Assembly: GCF_003851885.1 (NCBI RefSeq)
Contig: NZ_BHZE01000006.1
Coordinates: forward strand, 62,001 to 126,000
Length of the DNA: 64,000 nucleotides
Source: Thermaurantimonas aggregans
GTDB lineage: Bacteria; Bacteroidota; Bacteroidia; Flavobacteriales; Schleiferiaceae
Direction of reading: 5' to 3'
Below, piece by piece: positions 26,918-36,531 of this stretch. Position numbers and translations under genes: made by a program. A model generated the notes under the pieces. The model was not told the origin of the DNA, did not search any database, and was given only the letters and a program-made list of their open reading frames with translations. The first letter of the stretch is position 1; every line of letters begins with the position of its first letter.

Positions 26918-29900
26918 TCAAATCACTACACCTGCTGAAGCTTGCTCGAAGCGTTTGTAGAGCTGGCTTTGGGAGAAGTCGTTTGACTTGAGGATGTACT
27001 GCAACTCGAGCTGGGCGAGGAAGCGATAGAACTGCAGGCTGTTTTGTAGCTCTTGTGAGATAGCCTTGCGCTTGCTGCCTTTAAACTGATTAAAGTAGCG
27101 AATTTCCTGGTCAAGCTGGTCGGCAAACTTGTTCATAAGGTCCAGAGCCTTGTCGTTGGCACCAGCTTTCAGGTAGCCCTCAATGATGCCAAACATGAAG
27201 TAATTGAATTCAAATTTTTCGATCGGCATCTTTTCCATACAGAAATCGAGAGCTTTTATGGCCTTTTCGTTTTGGCCTTCGGCTGCCAATTCAGAAGCCA
27301 AACGCGCATAGATGTTGCGGAAGTTGAAGCTCAAACGGCGATTAGTTTCATCGAGGTACACATCGGGTAGCTCCATGTTGCCGAACTGAAACTTGTTCAT
27401 CAGGTTGTTGTACATGATTTCGGTGTCCACCTTACCGAATTCGAAGCGCTGACCTTTGTCGGCCATTTTCATCGGCACAAAGCGATAGGCAAGCCCCTCG
27501 AGGCGGAAGTACTCGGTGAGGAAGAAGTACGAGCGATCGGTGCTGCCTACAGTGATGGAGAAATAGATTGGACGGCTCCAGTCGTTGTTGGCCAAGAGGT
27601 CGAGCACCATGATGTCGCGCTTAGCCAGATAGTCCATGTCTAGATCTACGTCGATGTAGTCGAGTATTTTGGCGGTATCTGACTGGCGGACGACCTTGTT
27701 GCGAAGCACGGCTTCCTTATCAACCGGGAATCGAAGGCGCTTAACTGGGTAGTACTGAAACTCGCGCTTGCCGCCATATGCCTGGAAGCGGGTGATGGGA
27801 TCATCGCTCTTGATCCATTTCATAAAGTCTTCGGCCATCCAGCGTGCATTGGCAGGGGCTACATTCGGACGCTGCTGGTAATAAAGCACATCGCGGGTAC
27901 CTTGCTTGTATTGATTCCACTCGAGCGAGAAGGGCACCGGGTCGCTGTCGTATGCCTTGCGCTTCATCTGATCGATGTACCAATCGGTATTCAGCAAGCT
28001 TAGGTTTACTACACGCACGTCGGTGCGATAGCCCTCCACCTCCTGCACGTACCACAGGGGGAAGGTGTCGTTGTCGCCATTGGTGAAGAGAATGGCGTTT
28101 GGCGCACAACTGTCGAGATATGCTTTCGCAATATCACGTGCGGTGTAGCGATTAGCGCGGCTGTGGTCGTCCCAATTCTCTTTGGCCATAATGCCCGGCA
28201 CCAGAAGGGTGCACAGAGCAGACACTGCAAGAGCATGAACTGGCTTATTGAACTTCTCGCGCAGCAGGTCAAGAATTCCAAATACACCTAAGCCAATCCA
28301 CATAGCATATGCGTAGAAAGAGCCTACAACAGCATAATCCCTTTCCCGAGGTTCAAAGGGCTTTTGGTTTGTATAGACAATCACAGCCACACCAGTAAAG
28401 AAGAAAAACAGAAACACTGCCCAGGCATCCTTTGGATTCTTTTTAAAGTGATACCACAGGCCAAAAATGCCGAGCAACAAGGGCAGCAAATAGTATTTGT
28501 TGCGAGCCTTGTTGTTTTTCATATAGTCAGGCAGATTCTTCTGCGGACCAAGGCGTATGTTGTCGATAAATGGTATGCCTGAGATCCAATTGCCTTTTGT
28601 CAACTCATAACGTCCTTGGTCGTCGTTTTGGCGACCGGCGAAGTTCCACATAAAATACCGCCAGTACATGTGGCCGAGCTGATAGTCGAAGAAAAACTTT
28701 AAGTTTTGGCCCACGGTGAGCTTCTTTTCCGGGTTGCGGATGTTTGCTAAGCGCTTGTAGTTTTCTATATGCTCTGGATCATCGCTCCACATACGAGGAA
28801 AGAATCCGATGGTTGACTTATCCCAGTTGCGCTCTGAATACTTTGCATCATAAGAAATCACATAACGGCCAGCCTCCTCATCGCGCACATAGATGGGCTT
28901 GCCGTCTTTAAAGGGGTTATTTCTGTCAAGCTGCGAATTAAAATACTGACCATACAGAATTGGGAAGTCGCCGTACTGTTCGCGCTTATAGTAGGCCAGC
29001 AAGCTTAGGGCATCCTCTGGATTGTTTTCGTCGATGGGGGGATTGGCATTTGAGCGGATAGCAAGAGTAAGGAAGCTCGAATAGCCAAGTATGATGTAGA
29101 AAATGGAAAGAGATATGACGTGCATGTAGTAGTAGCCTTTTTGCTTGGCATACCAAAGAGACCAGACAAAAATTCCGACTAAAAGCAAGGTGGTAAAGAT
29201 GGTACCGGAATCAAATGGAAGACCGAAGGTGTTGACCAGCGTAATTTCCATGAAGCCATACAAACGCAATAGAAATGGAATGATCACTACGAAAATTACC
29301 CCCAGAATGCCCACACCTATTGCATTGGCTACCAAGAAGTTAAGAGTAGTAATTTTTTGATATTTTTTAAAAAAGTAAATCATGGTGATCGCTGGCACAG
29401 TGAGGAACACCAGGATGTGAACGCCCACCGAAAGCCCTACCAAAAAGGCGATGAGAATGAGCCAACGGTCAGCGCGCGGATTCCAGTCCACTTCGCGTTC
29501 CCACTTCAAAATAGCCCAAAAGGCGATGGCCGTAAAGAAGGACGACATCGCATACACCTCGCCCTCTACGGCTGAGAACCAGAAACTGTCGCTGAACGTA
29601 TAAGCCAGCGACCCAACTACCCCACTGCCGAGAATGGCGATCATGGTCGTTTGATCGTTGCGGCCAAGGCTTTCGGCAAGTTTGCGTCCAAGTGCAGTGA
29701 TGGTCCAGAACAAAAAGAGAATGGTAAAGGCGCTGGAAAGGGCCGAAAGAGTGTTTACCCAAAAGGCCATTTGGGTCCAGTCGCCAAAGGCGAAAATGGC
29801 CATTACGGCACCGAGCAATTGAAAGAGAGGTGCCCCTGGTGGGTGACCAACTTGAAGTTTTACAGATGTTGCAATGTATTCTCCACAATCCCAGAAAGAT

Positions 29901-29992
29901 ACGGTAGGTTCGAGGGTGAGCATGTAGGTGAGCAAGGCAATGCCAAACACAGCCCAACCTACAATGTCATTCCACTTTTTGTAATTTTCCAT
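26918..29992 (-). CDS. DUF2723 membrane protein, glycosyltransferase (protein O-mannosyltransferase-like)
   Basis: A 1024-residue protein with about twelve helices in the first 600 residues, beginning WAVFGIALLTYMLTLEPTVSFWDCGEY. The acidic EPTVSFWDCGE loop after helix 1 sits where the catalytic aspartate of GT-C enzymes (PMT, ArnT type) lies. The C-terminal 400 residues are soluble, with LFTNGDNDTFPLWYVQEVEG near 660 and a helical, TPR-like tail near 900-1000. It is a general Bacteroidota family; O-glycosylation of envelope proteins is the likely role by inference. It stands alone, with a terminator after it. Confidence 0.85.
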   Translation of the reverse strand: MENYKKWNDIVGWAVFGIALLTYMLTLEPTVSFWDCGEYIATSVKLQVGHPPGAPLFQLLGAVMAIFAFGDWTQMAFWVNTLSALSSAFTILFLFWTITALGRKLAESLGRNDQTTMIAILGSGVVGSLAYTFSDSFWFSAVEGEVYAMSSFFTAIAFWAILKWEREVDWNPRADRWLILIAFLVGLSVGVHILVFLTVPAITMIYFFKKYQKITTLNFLVANAIGVGILGVIFVVIIPFLLRLYGFMEITLVNTFGLPFDSGTIFTTLLLVGIFVWSLWYAKQKGYYYMHVISLSIFYIILGYSSFLTLAIRSNANPPIDENNPEDALSLLAYYKREQYGDFPILYGQYFNSQLDRNNPFKDGKPIYVRDEEAGRYVISYDAKYSERNWDKSTIGFFPRMWSDDPEHIENYKRLANIRNPEKKLTVGQNLKFFFDYQLGHMYWRYFMWNFAGRQNDDQGRYELTKGNWISGIPFIDNIRLGPQKNLPDYMKNNKARNKYYLLPLLLGIFGLWYHFKKNPKDAWAVFLFFFFTGVAVIVYTNQKPFEPRERDYAVVGSFYAYAMWIGLGVFGILDLLREKFNKPVHALAVSALCTLLVPGIMAKENWDDHSRANRYTARDIAKAYLDSCAPNAILFTNGDNDTFPLWYVQEVEGYRTDVRVVNLSLLNTDWYIDQMKRKAYDSDPVPFSLEWNQYKQGTRDVLYYQQRPNVAPANARWMAEDFMKWIKSDDPITRFQAYGGKREFQYYPVKRLRFPVDKEAVLRNKVVRQSDTAKILDYIDVDLDMDYLAKRDIMVLDLLANNDWSRPIYFSITVGSTDRSYFFLTEYFRLEGLAYRFVPMKMADKGQRFEFGKVDTEIMYNNLMNKFQFGNMELPDVYLDETNRRLSFNFRNIYARLASELAAEGQNEKAIKALDFCMEKMPIEKFEFNYFMFGIIEGYLKAGANDKALDLMNKFADQLDQEIRYFNQFKGSKRKAISQELQNSLQFYRFLAQLELQYILKSNDFSQSQLYKRFEQASAGVVI

Positions 29993-30138
29993 TTCTTAGG
30001 TAAATCTTTTTTTGTTTGTGGGCGAAAATAGGACAAGGCGATAAATAGGTGATAAATTTTGTGTGATGTAAATACAGCTAAAAATTTTGAGGTTGTTTTA
30101 AAATGTTTTAAAAAACTAGTAACAAAAATTTACTAGCA

Positions 30139-30533
30139 TCAGCTGACGCCTTCCGAGAGTACATTCTCTTTTCGAATGATTCCGCATTCGACATCCGAAA
30201 CATTGAAATTCACCAATATTCTAAGTTTTAACCTATTAATCTAAAACAGGTAAGGATTTGTTTGTGATGAACTTCTGCTAAATTTTCTACGGATTTTACT
30301 TCGATAAAAACTTTATTATAGACCAGTAAATCAAGTCAAAAACCTTAATCTACACATGTATCTCTGAAGCAGGAATTAGTACTTCTTTTCTGTCATGTAA
30401 TCCTCTTTCAAACTATTCGGCATGTAATGCTGCCATATAAACCGATTCAAATAATCTAGGACCGAAGGCTTTGTGGACAATAAAAATCGAGCCTCTAATT
30501 TGATAGGAAATTTTGTTTTCTCTAATTAAGAAT
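30139..30533 (-). pseudogene. Decayed GxxExxY family gene (PD-(D/E)XK-like)
   Basis: Reading the minus strand piecewise recovers a GxxExxY protein. The N-terminal part ENKISYQIRGSIFIVHKAFG is followed by PRLFESVYMAALHAE and an in-frame TAG. Past it, FERGLHDRKEVLIPA leads to another stop. After a frame change the nuclease-like block reads LDLLVYNKVFIEVKSVEN, then LAEVHHKQILT. A one-base loss then shifts to LVNFNVSDVECGIIRKEN and the end at 30139. At least two stops and two frameshifts mean it is dead. The start codon is lost as well. Confidence 0.85.
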
Positions 30534-30664
30534 TTTTAAATAACCTTAGATAGATTCATTACGACATAATTTTTTAACAGCAAAAAATTTAATTTTTTTG
30601 AATATCCCGTGGAATTTGCAGAGGTTCGATGATTTTTATTAATCTCTTTCTTAACACTGTGCTA

Positions 30665-30698
30665 TTCTGCGAGTTCTGCGGGAGTTTTAAACTCCCGC
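30665..30698 (+). repeat. 'TTCTGCGAGTTCTGCGGGA' intergenic repeat with a palindromic end
   Basis: The unit TTCTGCGAGTTCTGCGGGA (30665-30683) is also found, in diverged form, at 39034-39052. Here it runs into a perfect 10-base hairpin, GCGGGAGTTT and AAACTCCCGC (30678-30698), about 35 bases after the fumC stop. The hairpin may also end fumC transcription, though it lacks a T tract. Confidence 0.5.
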
Positions 30699-30733
30699 TG
30701 AGCTCGATGATTTATGCAGAATTCAAATATTCA

Positions 30734-32128
30734 TCACTTGGGATGAATCATGTCCTCTGGACGGACCCACTGGTCGAATTGTTCCGGAGTAAGCAGGCCG
30801 AGCTCTACGGCTGCTTCTTTTAGGGTTTTGCCTTCTTTGTGGGCCTTTTTGGCAATCTTAGCCGCATTTTCATAGCCGATGTGTGGATTCAGTGCCGTAA
30901 CCAGCATCAAGCTGTTGTCGAGATGGCGCTTGATGACCGGCAGATTGGGCTCTATGCCCACAGCGCATTTGTTGTTGAAGCTTTCACACGCATCGCCCAG
31001 CAAGCGCGCACTGGTCAGAACATTGTAGGCGATCACAGGCTTAAACACATTGAGCTCAAAGTGTCCATTGCTGCCAGCCACGGCCACGGCCATATCGTTG
31101 CCAATGACCTGTGCGCACACCATTGTAAGAGCTTCCGGCTGTGTAGGATTCACCTTGCCCGGCATAATAGATGAGCCCGGCTCGTTATCAGGTATCAAAA
31201 TCTCACCAATACCACAGCGCGGACCAGAAGATAGCATGCGGATGTCGTTGGCAATCTTCATACAGCTCACGGCTACGCGCTTCAGCGCGCCAGAGAGCTC
31301 TACCATGGCATCGTGGGCAGCCAGAGCCTCAAACTTATTGGGAGCAGTAATAAAGGGCAGTCCTGTGAACTCGGCAATCTTTTGTGCCACAAGCACGTCG
31401 TAACCTTTGGGAGCGTTAAGACCGGTACCCACCGCAGTTCCACCGAGAGCAAGTTCGCGTACCATTTCCAGGGCATTGCGCAGGGCGCGCAGACCGTTGT
31501 CAAGTTGCTGCACATAGCCGCTAAACTCCTGGCCCAGTGTGAGCGGAGTGGCATCCATAAAGTGGGTACGACCGGTTTTTACTATGTCTTTGAAGGCTTC
31601 TGATTTTGCCTTAAGCGTATCTCGTAGCACTTCGATCTGCGGGATGGTGCGGGTTACCACCAGCTTGTAAGCCGCAATATGCATAGCCGTGGGGAAGGTA
31701 TCGTTGCTCGATTGTGATTTGTTTACATCATCGTTTGGATGGAGTACTTTTTTCTCATCGGTCAGTTTACCACCGGCCAGCACATGCGCGCGATTGGCAA
31801 TTACCTCATTAACATTCATATTTGACTGCGTTCCAGAACCGGTTTGCCAGATCACAAGTGGAAATTCGTCGTAGAGCTTGCCCTCGATGATCTCATCGCA
31901 CACCTTTGAGATCAGGTCGCGTTTCTCAACTGAAAGCACCCCTAGCTGACCGTTAGCATGTGCTGCTGCTTTTTTCAAGTAGGCAAATGCCTCAATGATT
32001 TCGCGAGGCATACTGCCCTCAGGGCCTATTTTAAAATTGTTGCGCGAGCGCTCTGTTTGAGCACCCCAATAGCGGTGAGCGGGTACCTGTACCTCGCCCA
32101 TTGTATCGCGTTCAATGCGGTATTCCAT
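30734..32128 (-). CDS. fumC: Fumarate hydratase, class II
   Basis: Interconverts fumarate and malate in the citric acid cycle; about 464 residues, cytoplasmic tetramer. The signature [16 protein letters not shown] lies near residue 320. [18 protein letters not shown] and [13 protein letters not shown] mark the substrate site, and [12 protein letters not shown] holds the catalytic histidine near 188. I chose the ATG at 32128 ([16 protein letters not shown]), which matches the family's usual start; the upstream extension does not. No neighbour is functionally linked. Confidence 0.96.
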   Translation of the reverse strand: MEYRIERDTMGEVQVPAHRYWGAQTERSRNNFKIGPEGSMPREIIEAFAYLKKAAAHANGQLGVLSVEKRDLISKVCDEIIEGKLYDEFPLVIWQTGSGTQSNMNVNEVIANRAHVLAGGKLTDEKKVLHPNDDVNKSQSSNDTFPTAMHIAAYKLVVTRTIPQIEVLRDTLKAKSEAFKDIVKTGRTHFMDATPLTLGQEFSGYVQQLDNGLRALRNALEMVRELALGGTAVGTGLNAPKGYDVLVAQKIAEFTGLPFITAPNKFEALAAHDAMVELSGALKRVAVSCMKIANDIRMLSSGPRCGIGEILIPDNEPGSSIMPGKVNPTQPEALTMVCAQVIGNDMAVAVAGSNGHFELNVFKPVIAYNVLTSARLLGDACESFNNKCAVGIEPNLPVIKRHLDNSLMLVTALNPHIGYENAAKIAKKAHKEGKTLKEAAVELGLLTPEQFDQWVRPEDMIHPK

Positions 32129-32264
32129 GATTGAAAAGAGTTGAATTGAGCCGCAAATATTGCCCACGACTGCCGATCCTTCAATTTTTTTTGGGCGAAG
32201 AATTCTTGTTTATACAATGTTCATAGCAATGATGGAGGAATTAATGACTGACTTTTTCAAACAA

Positions 32265-32293
32265 TTGCATTCTTACAACTGTCTTTACTTTCG
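32265..32293 (+). promoter_or_regulatory. Promoter of the DUF2214 gene and nth
   Basis: TTG at 32265-32267, an 18-base spacer and TACTTTCG at 32286-32293, which has one mismatch to TAnnTTTG, precede the ATG at 32315 by 21 bases. Confidence 0.5.
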
Positions 32294-32314
32294 TGCTTAA
32301 ATTTTTTGCTACAG

Positions 32315-32761
32315 ATGACCCTCGAAATTGCCGCCCGCTATCTACACTTTATAAGCATTTTTGCCATTGTGGCAGCCTTGTCGATCGAAGCCTTTAGCGT
32401 AAGGCCCGCCATGACCCGCGCTGAAATCGGACGCATCAGCCGCATTGACGGCATTTACGGACTGGCAGCGCTCACCTTGCTAGCGGCCGGCTTCACACTT
32501 TGGTTTTGGGTGGGTAAGCCTGCAGACTATTATTCAAAAAACTTCCTCTTTCACACAAAACTCGCCCTGTTTACCGCTGCCGGCATACTATCGGCCTGGC
32601 CTACCGTCTTCTTCCTCAAAAAGCGCAAAGGAAATCCCGACGACATTGTGATTGTACCAGTACACATCCGCAGGATGATCACCATTCAGCTCATTTTGAT
32701 CGCTTGCATACCCTTACTGGCCGGACTTATGGCCAAAGGCATAGGATATTTTGGTTCCTGA
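32315..32761 (+). CDS. DUF2214-like integral membrane protein
   Basis: A 148-residue membrane protein of unknown role with four helices at about residues 7-28, 44-62, 80-100 and 122-142. The opening ARYLHFISIFAIVAALSIEAF and the stretch RISRIDGIYGLAALTLLAAG fit DUF2214 proteins. The start is the ATG at 32315; a TTG nine bases upstream is also open. nth begins 16 bases after the stop, so the two are probably co-transcribed, although no functional link is known. Confidence 0.7.
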   Translation: MTLEIAARYLHFISIFAIVAALSIEAFSVRPAMTRAEIGRISRIDGIYGLAALTLLAAGFTLWFWVGKPADYYSKNFLFHTKLALFTAAGILSAWPTVFFLKKRKGNPDDIVIVPVHIRRMITIQLILIACIPLLAGLMAKGIGYFGS

Positions 32762-32777
32762 AAAAGAAAACCTCCTA

Positions 32778-33455
32778 ATGACCAAACGCGAAAAAGTAAA
32801 ATATCTCCTTACCGAACTCGACCGACTGTATCCTGATCCACCAGTACCACTCCATCACAGCGACCCATACACCTTGCTGATAGCAGTGCTGCTCTCAGCT
32901 CAATGTACCGATGAGCGCGTAAACCGCATTACTCCCCTGTTGTTTGCAGAAGCTGATAATCCCTACGATATGGTGGCTCTGGGGCTTGAACGCATTGCCG
33001 AAATCATCCGACCCTGCGGCCTTACGCCTATGAAATCAAAAGGCATTTACGAACTCAGCAAAATCCTCATCGACAAATACCACGGCCAAGTACCGGCTGA
33101 CATGGAAGCCCTTGAAGCTCTACCTGCTGTAGGGCATAAAACGGCTTCTGTAGTGATGGCACAGGCATTTGGAGTGCCGGCCTTTCCGGTAGATACCCAC
33201 ATCCACCGCATGATGTATCGATGGGGACTTTCGGACGGCAGTAGTGTACAACGTACAGAACGCGATGCCAAGGCCCTCTTCCCCAAATCGCGCTGGAACA
33301 AACTCCACTTGCAAATCATTTTTTACGGCCGGGAGTACTCCCCAGCCCGTGGCTGGGATTTAGATAAAGACTTCATTACCCGCACCATAGGCCGCAAAGA
33401 AATTATCAAAGCCTGGAAACAGGAAAAAAGTAAAAAAACCAACCAACAGCCTTAA
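32778..33455 (+). CDS. nth: Endonuclease III (DNA glycosylase/AP lyase) lacking the iron-sulphur cysteines
   Basis: A base-excision repair enzyme of 225 residues. The helix-hairpin-helix LEALPAVGHKTASVVMAQ holds the catalytic lysine near residue 121, and the catalytic aspartate is in FPVDTHIHRM near 139. The four-cysteine cluster loop of E. coli Nth is replaced by GREYSPARGWDLDKDFITRT, with no cysteines, so the 4Fe-4S cluster is absent. Cluster-free Nth proteins are known, so this need not mean loss of activity. It follows the DUF2214 gene closely. Confidence 0.94.
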   Translation: MTKREKVKYLLTELDRLYPDPPVPLHHSDPYTLLIAVLLSAQCTDERVNRITPLLFAEADNPYDMVALGLERIAEIIRPCGLTPMKSKGIYELSKILIDKYHGQVPADMEALEALPAVGHKTASVVMAQAFGVPAFPVDTHIHRMMYRWGLSDGSSVQRTERDAKALFPKSRWNKLHLQIIFYGREYSPARGWDLDKDFITRTIGRKEIIKAWKQEKSKKTNQQP

Positions 33456-33473
33456 CTTTTTCATTAAACTTCC

Positions 33474-33503
33474 TTGCAAATTTTTTAAGATAGTGTACTT
33501 TTG
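33474..33503 (+). promoter_or_regulatory. Promoter of the T9SS cargo gene
   Basis: TTG at 33474-33476, a 19-base spacer and TACTTTTG at 33496-33503 match the consensus exactly. The ATG follows 20 bases later. Confidence 0.75.
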
Positions 33504-33522
33504 ACACTAAAATTATTCAGAG

Positions 33523-36144
33523 ATGAAAAGAATTATACCATTTTTTTTTGTAGTGATTGGCTCTCAGGCTCAGTTTATAAGTTCGCCACCCAATAGAGAT
33601 GGTTCCATATCCACCGGAGAATACGGCGACCACACGAATGGTCGAAATGCCTGGTCCGACGGTACGCGTACATGGTACATGACCTGGGATAATACCAATC
33701 TTTATCTCGCGGTTAACAGTAATGGAAATGCAACTGATGATGAGTTTGTGATTTATATCGACACAGACCCGCAAACACCTGTAAACGGGGGTTCGAATTC
33801 AAATGGTTCATTAGCAGGAATTAATTTCGATGGAGTTGAATACACAAGACTACCATTTAGAGCAAATTTTTTGGCATACATACGAAATGGTTATCACCAA
33901 CATAGAACTCACAACGGAAGTGGTGGATGGAACTCGAATGTTGACAATTCAACTGATATTGTTAAAACCACTTCAGGTAACTTACAAGAAATAGCTATAA
34001 ATTGGTCATTGATGGGAGGTAGACCTTCGAGTTTTAATTTTATTATTTATTTAAATGGCGGAACTGCATATGGAGGGACTTCCATCACTGGTGCAAGTGC
34101 AGATGGAGGAACGGCATCAGATTTGACAGGAAGACAATATTTTTCTATTGAGAGTACAGGCGATGGTTCATCTACACCGCCATTTTCTAGGCTATGCTAT
34201 GTAAATCAAATCGCGTCAAACAACATAAGTGCTTATGGAAGTTCATTTTTTGGAGTAACCGTAGCCGATAATCAGACTACAACTTTAAACACAAACTTGA
34301 CAATTGAAAGTTTTTTACGTGTAGAAGGCGGGTGCACATGGACTGTATCAGGCGATAGGACTGTGACTTTTACAGGTAGTACTGCTACGCTCTTTAACTC
34401 CGGTTTTATGAATGCCAATCCATCGTTTGGCAATACAGCAAATTATGATATAGGCAATGGAACTGACGCAACAATACTCACCCTTGAAGGGCTTTCAAAC
34501 ATTGATGTGTTCAATTTTAATATCAAGAATTCTTCAACATGTCGCATCAACGGTCGGCAATTAAGAACAGGAAATACCGGAACAATAACGGTAGAAAACG
34601 GAGGAGTTCTGGAAGCAAATGCAACCAACTCTATATTAGCTGAATGGGGTGGAACTTCTAATGTGACAATAAATTCTGGTGGTTTATTACGGGTAACTTC
34701 AGGTTCTAATCTGGATATTACAACCGATAATCTTACAAACAATGCATCAGAAGGTATTTTGATTGAAGCCAATTCCCTTACTTCGTATGGAGCATTGCGC
34801 TTTACATCTTCTTACAGCGGAACAGGCACAGTCACTCAACAACGGTATCTTCGCTCGGGCACCGGTAATGCTGGTTGGAATGCTATTTCTGCCTCAATGA
34901 ATGCCAGTACTGCCAGTCATTTTGGAACAATTGGTACGGATGTTCATGTCAATACCAAAAATTTGTACCGATGGGATGGCTCTGAATGGGTGAATATTAC
35001 TAATGGAAGTTCGACTATCACACCTGGTATCGGTTATTACGGTTTTGTGGGCACCAACGGTATTCAAACCACTGGAGATGTTTACAATTTTACCGGAACT
35101 CCAAATACCTCCATTACAGCACCAAGTTTAACTTTTGATAATCCGGGTTCAGGGGTTACCTTCACCATATCTGGTAGCACATCTAATCAAGGTTGGAATC
35201 TTATTGGTAATCCATTTACTTGTCCTTTGGATTTCAATACTTTTACAAGAACAAACGTCGATGATGCTTTTTACATCTTTACAGGCACTGGTTATCATTC
35301 ATACGCCGGAGGGGGACTTCCTAATTTATTAATCGGCCCCATGCAAGCCTTTTGGGTAAAAGCAAATGCTGCTTCACCTTCGCTTGGTACTTCTTGGTCA
35401 ATGTCGTCAAACGGAAGTGTTCATTCTAATCCGGATTTACATAGAGGTACCAGCATTGAAGATTTCTTTGTGCTAGATGTAGAAGATGCCAATGACAGCG
35501 AAAAAACCGACCGACTGACCATTTCAATACATAACTCAGCAACCGATGATTTCGACAACGAATGGGATGCCTGGAAATTGCGCAACAGTGCCGGCTATCC
35601 TAATATCTACACAAAATACAACAATAATGCAATGGCAATTAATGCTGTACCTTATGCCAGCGGACTGAAAACTTTTGATGTCGGTTTTATCTCTACCCTT
35701 CACAATCATCCTTACACAATTCATCTTCGTGATCAATACCTGACAAACGGATATGGTGTATATTTAGAAGACAAAAAATTAAACCTTACACACGATTTTA
35801 AAAATGGAGCTTACACATTTATCAATGACACAATTTTTAAAGACCGCTTCATACTTAAGTTCAGCGCTATCGATCCTTTATCAACTAACCAAGCAGAAGT
35901 GCCAAAAGCCTCACCCTATCAAGCCTGGGTACACGACGGCCAGATTCATCTAAAAGGCTTTGAAAACCTCGGCCGTACTACCCTGAAAGTGACCGATATG
36001 ACCGGCAAGGTAATTAAAGTTTGGAATGTAGATATTGCCGAAGGCGCCACCACTACATTTGCTTTGCCAAACCTGGCAAAGGGGGTTTATGTACTGAACA
36101 TTGTGGCTGGAAACAATTCAAAAAACATTAAATTTATCTATTAA
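33523..36144 (+). CDS. Large secreted protein with T9SS type A C-terminal sorting domain
   Basis: An 873-residue secreted protein. The signal peptide MKRIIPFFFVVIGSQAQ is short. Residues 20-220 form a beta-rich domain of carbohydrate-binding character (TWYMTWDNTNLYLAVNSNGN, DDEFVIYIDTDPQT). The middle (about 230-640) is a Thr/Ser/Asn-rich filamentous-looking region with repeated short strands (INSGGLLRVTSGSNLDIT). The end reads LKVTDMTGKVIKVWNV and LAKGVYVLNIVAG, a T9SS sorting domain that is cleaved when the protein is anchored or released at the surface. No catalytic site is recognised. It has its own promoter, and a PID-CTERM-like mini-protein follows 18 bases later. Confidence 0.85.
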   Translation: MKRIIPFFFVVIGSQAQFISSPPNRDGSISTGEYGDHTNGRNAWSDGTRTWYMTWDNTNLYLAVNSNGNATDDEFVIYIDTDPQTPVNGGSNSNGSLAGINFDGVEYTRLPFRANFLAYIRNGYHQHRTHNGSGGWNSNVDNSTDIVKTTSGNLQEIAINWSLMGGRPSSFNFIIYLNGGTAYGGTSITGASADGGTASDLTGRQYFSIESTGDGSSTPPFSRLCYVNQIASNNISAYGSSFFGVTVADNQTTTLNTNLTIESFLRVEGGCTWTVSGDRTVTFTGSTATLFNSGFMNANPSFGNTANYDIGNGTDATILTLEGLSNIDVFNFNIKNSSTCRINGRQLRTGNTGTITVENGGVLEANATNSILAEWGGTSNVTINSGGLLRVTSGSNLDITTDNLTNNASEGILIEANSLTSYGALRFTSSYSGTGTVTQQRYLRSGTGNAGWNAISASMNASTASHFGTIGTDVHVNTKNLYRWDGSEWVNITNGSSTITPGIGYYGFVGTNGIQTTGDVYNFTGTPNTSITAPSLTFDNPGSGVTFTISGSTSNQGWNLIGNPFTCPLDFNTFTRTNVDDAFYIFTGTGYHSYAGGGLPNLLIGPMQAFWVKANAASPSLGTSWSMSSNGSVHSNPDLHRGTSIEDFFVLDVEDANDSEKTDRLTISIHNSATDDFDNEWDAWKLRNSAGYPNIYTKYNNNAMAINAVPYASGLKTFDVGFISTLHNHPYTIHLRDQYLTNGYGVYLEDKKLNLTHDFKNGAYTFINDTIFKDRFILKFSAIDPLSTNQAEVPKASPYQAWVHDGQIHLKGFENLGRTTLKVTDMTGKVIKVWNVDIAEGATTTFALPNLAKGVYVLNIVAGNNSKNIKFIY

Positions 36145-36162
36145 TAACAAAAATCTGATCAT

Positions 36163-36330
36163 ATGAAAAAGTCTTCTGTTCTTCTTGTTATTTTGATTCT
36201 ATCATTTCCTTTATTCACCTATGCTCAACCTGATCCTCCGGGAGGACCAGTGCCTGTAGATGGTGCCGTTGGTTTGCTTGCTTTGGCTGGTGCCGCGTAT
36301 GGAGCGTACAAGAGGAGAATCAAAGAATAA
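36163..36330 (+). CDS. PID-CTERM-like sorting-domain mini-protein
   Basis: A 55-residue protein. The signal peptide MKKSSVLLVILILSFPLFTYA is followed by QPDPPGGPVPVDGAVGLLAL and then AGAAYGAYKRRIKE. The pattern Pro-Val-Asp-Gly, a hydrophobic helix with AGAAYGA, then basic residues matches the PID-CTERM sorting domain of Bacteroidota. In this mini-protein nearly the whole mature chain is the sorting signal. It lies 18 bases after the T9SS cargo and ends at a strong terminator, so both are on one transcript. Confidence 0.75.
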   Translation: MKKSSVLLVILILSFPLFTYAQPDPPGGPVPVDGAVGLLALAGAAYGAYKRRIKE

Positions 36331-36352
36331 TCTATCTCTTGAGGATTTTAAC

Positions 36353-36378
36353 GCCGGTCTCTGTACCGGCTTTTTTAT
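36353..36378 (+). terminator. Terminator of the T9SS cargo operon
   Basis: GCCGGT, a six-base loop and ACCGGC followed by a T-rich run (TTTTTTATTTTT) sit 22 bases after the mini-protein stop. Confidence 0.85.
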
Positions 36379-36531
36379 TTTTAGGTTTTTCCATAATACT
36401 CTAAAGGCGTTTTATACAAAGCCATCTGATAGCAATTTCAAACTCCTAAAACAAAATTTTTTTGCTGAATTATCGGACTCGATTAAAACCATATTCAAAT
36501 TTTGCAAGTTATACATCTTGCACACCGACTA

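Noticed and set aside
29469-29957. 162-codon frame on the same strand as the DUF2723 gene
   Set aside because: It overlaps the DUF2723 gene in another frame, with repeated His/Trp/Arg typical of out-of-frame reading.
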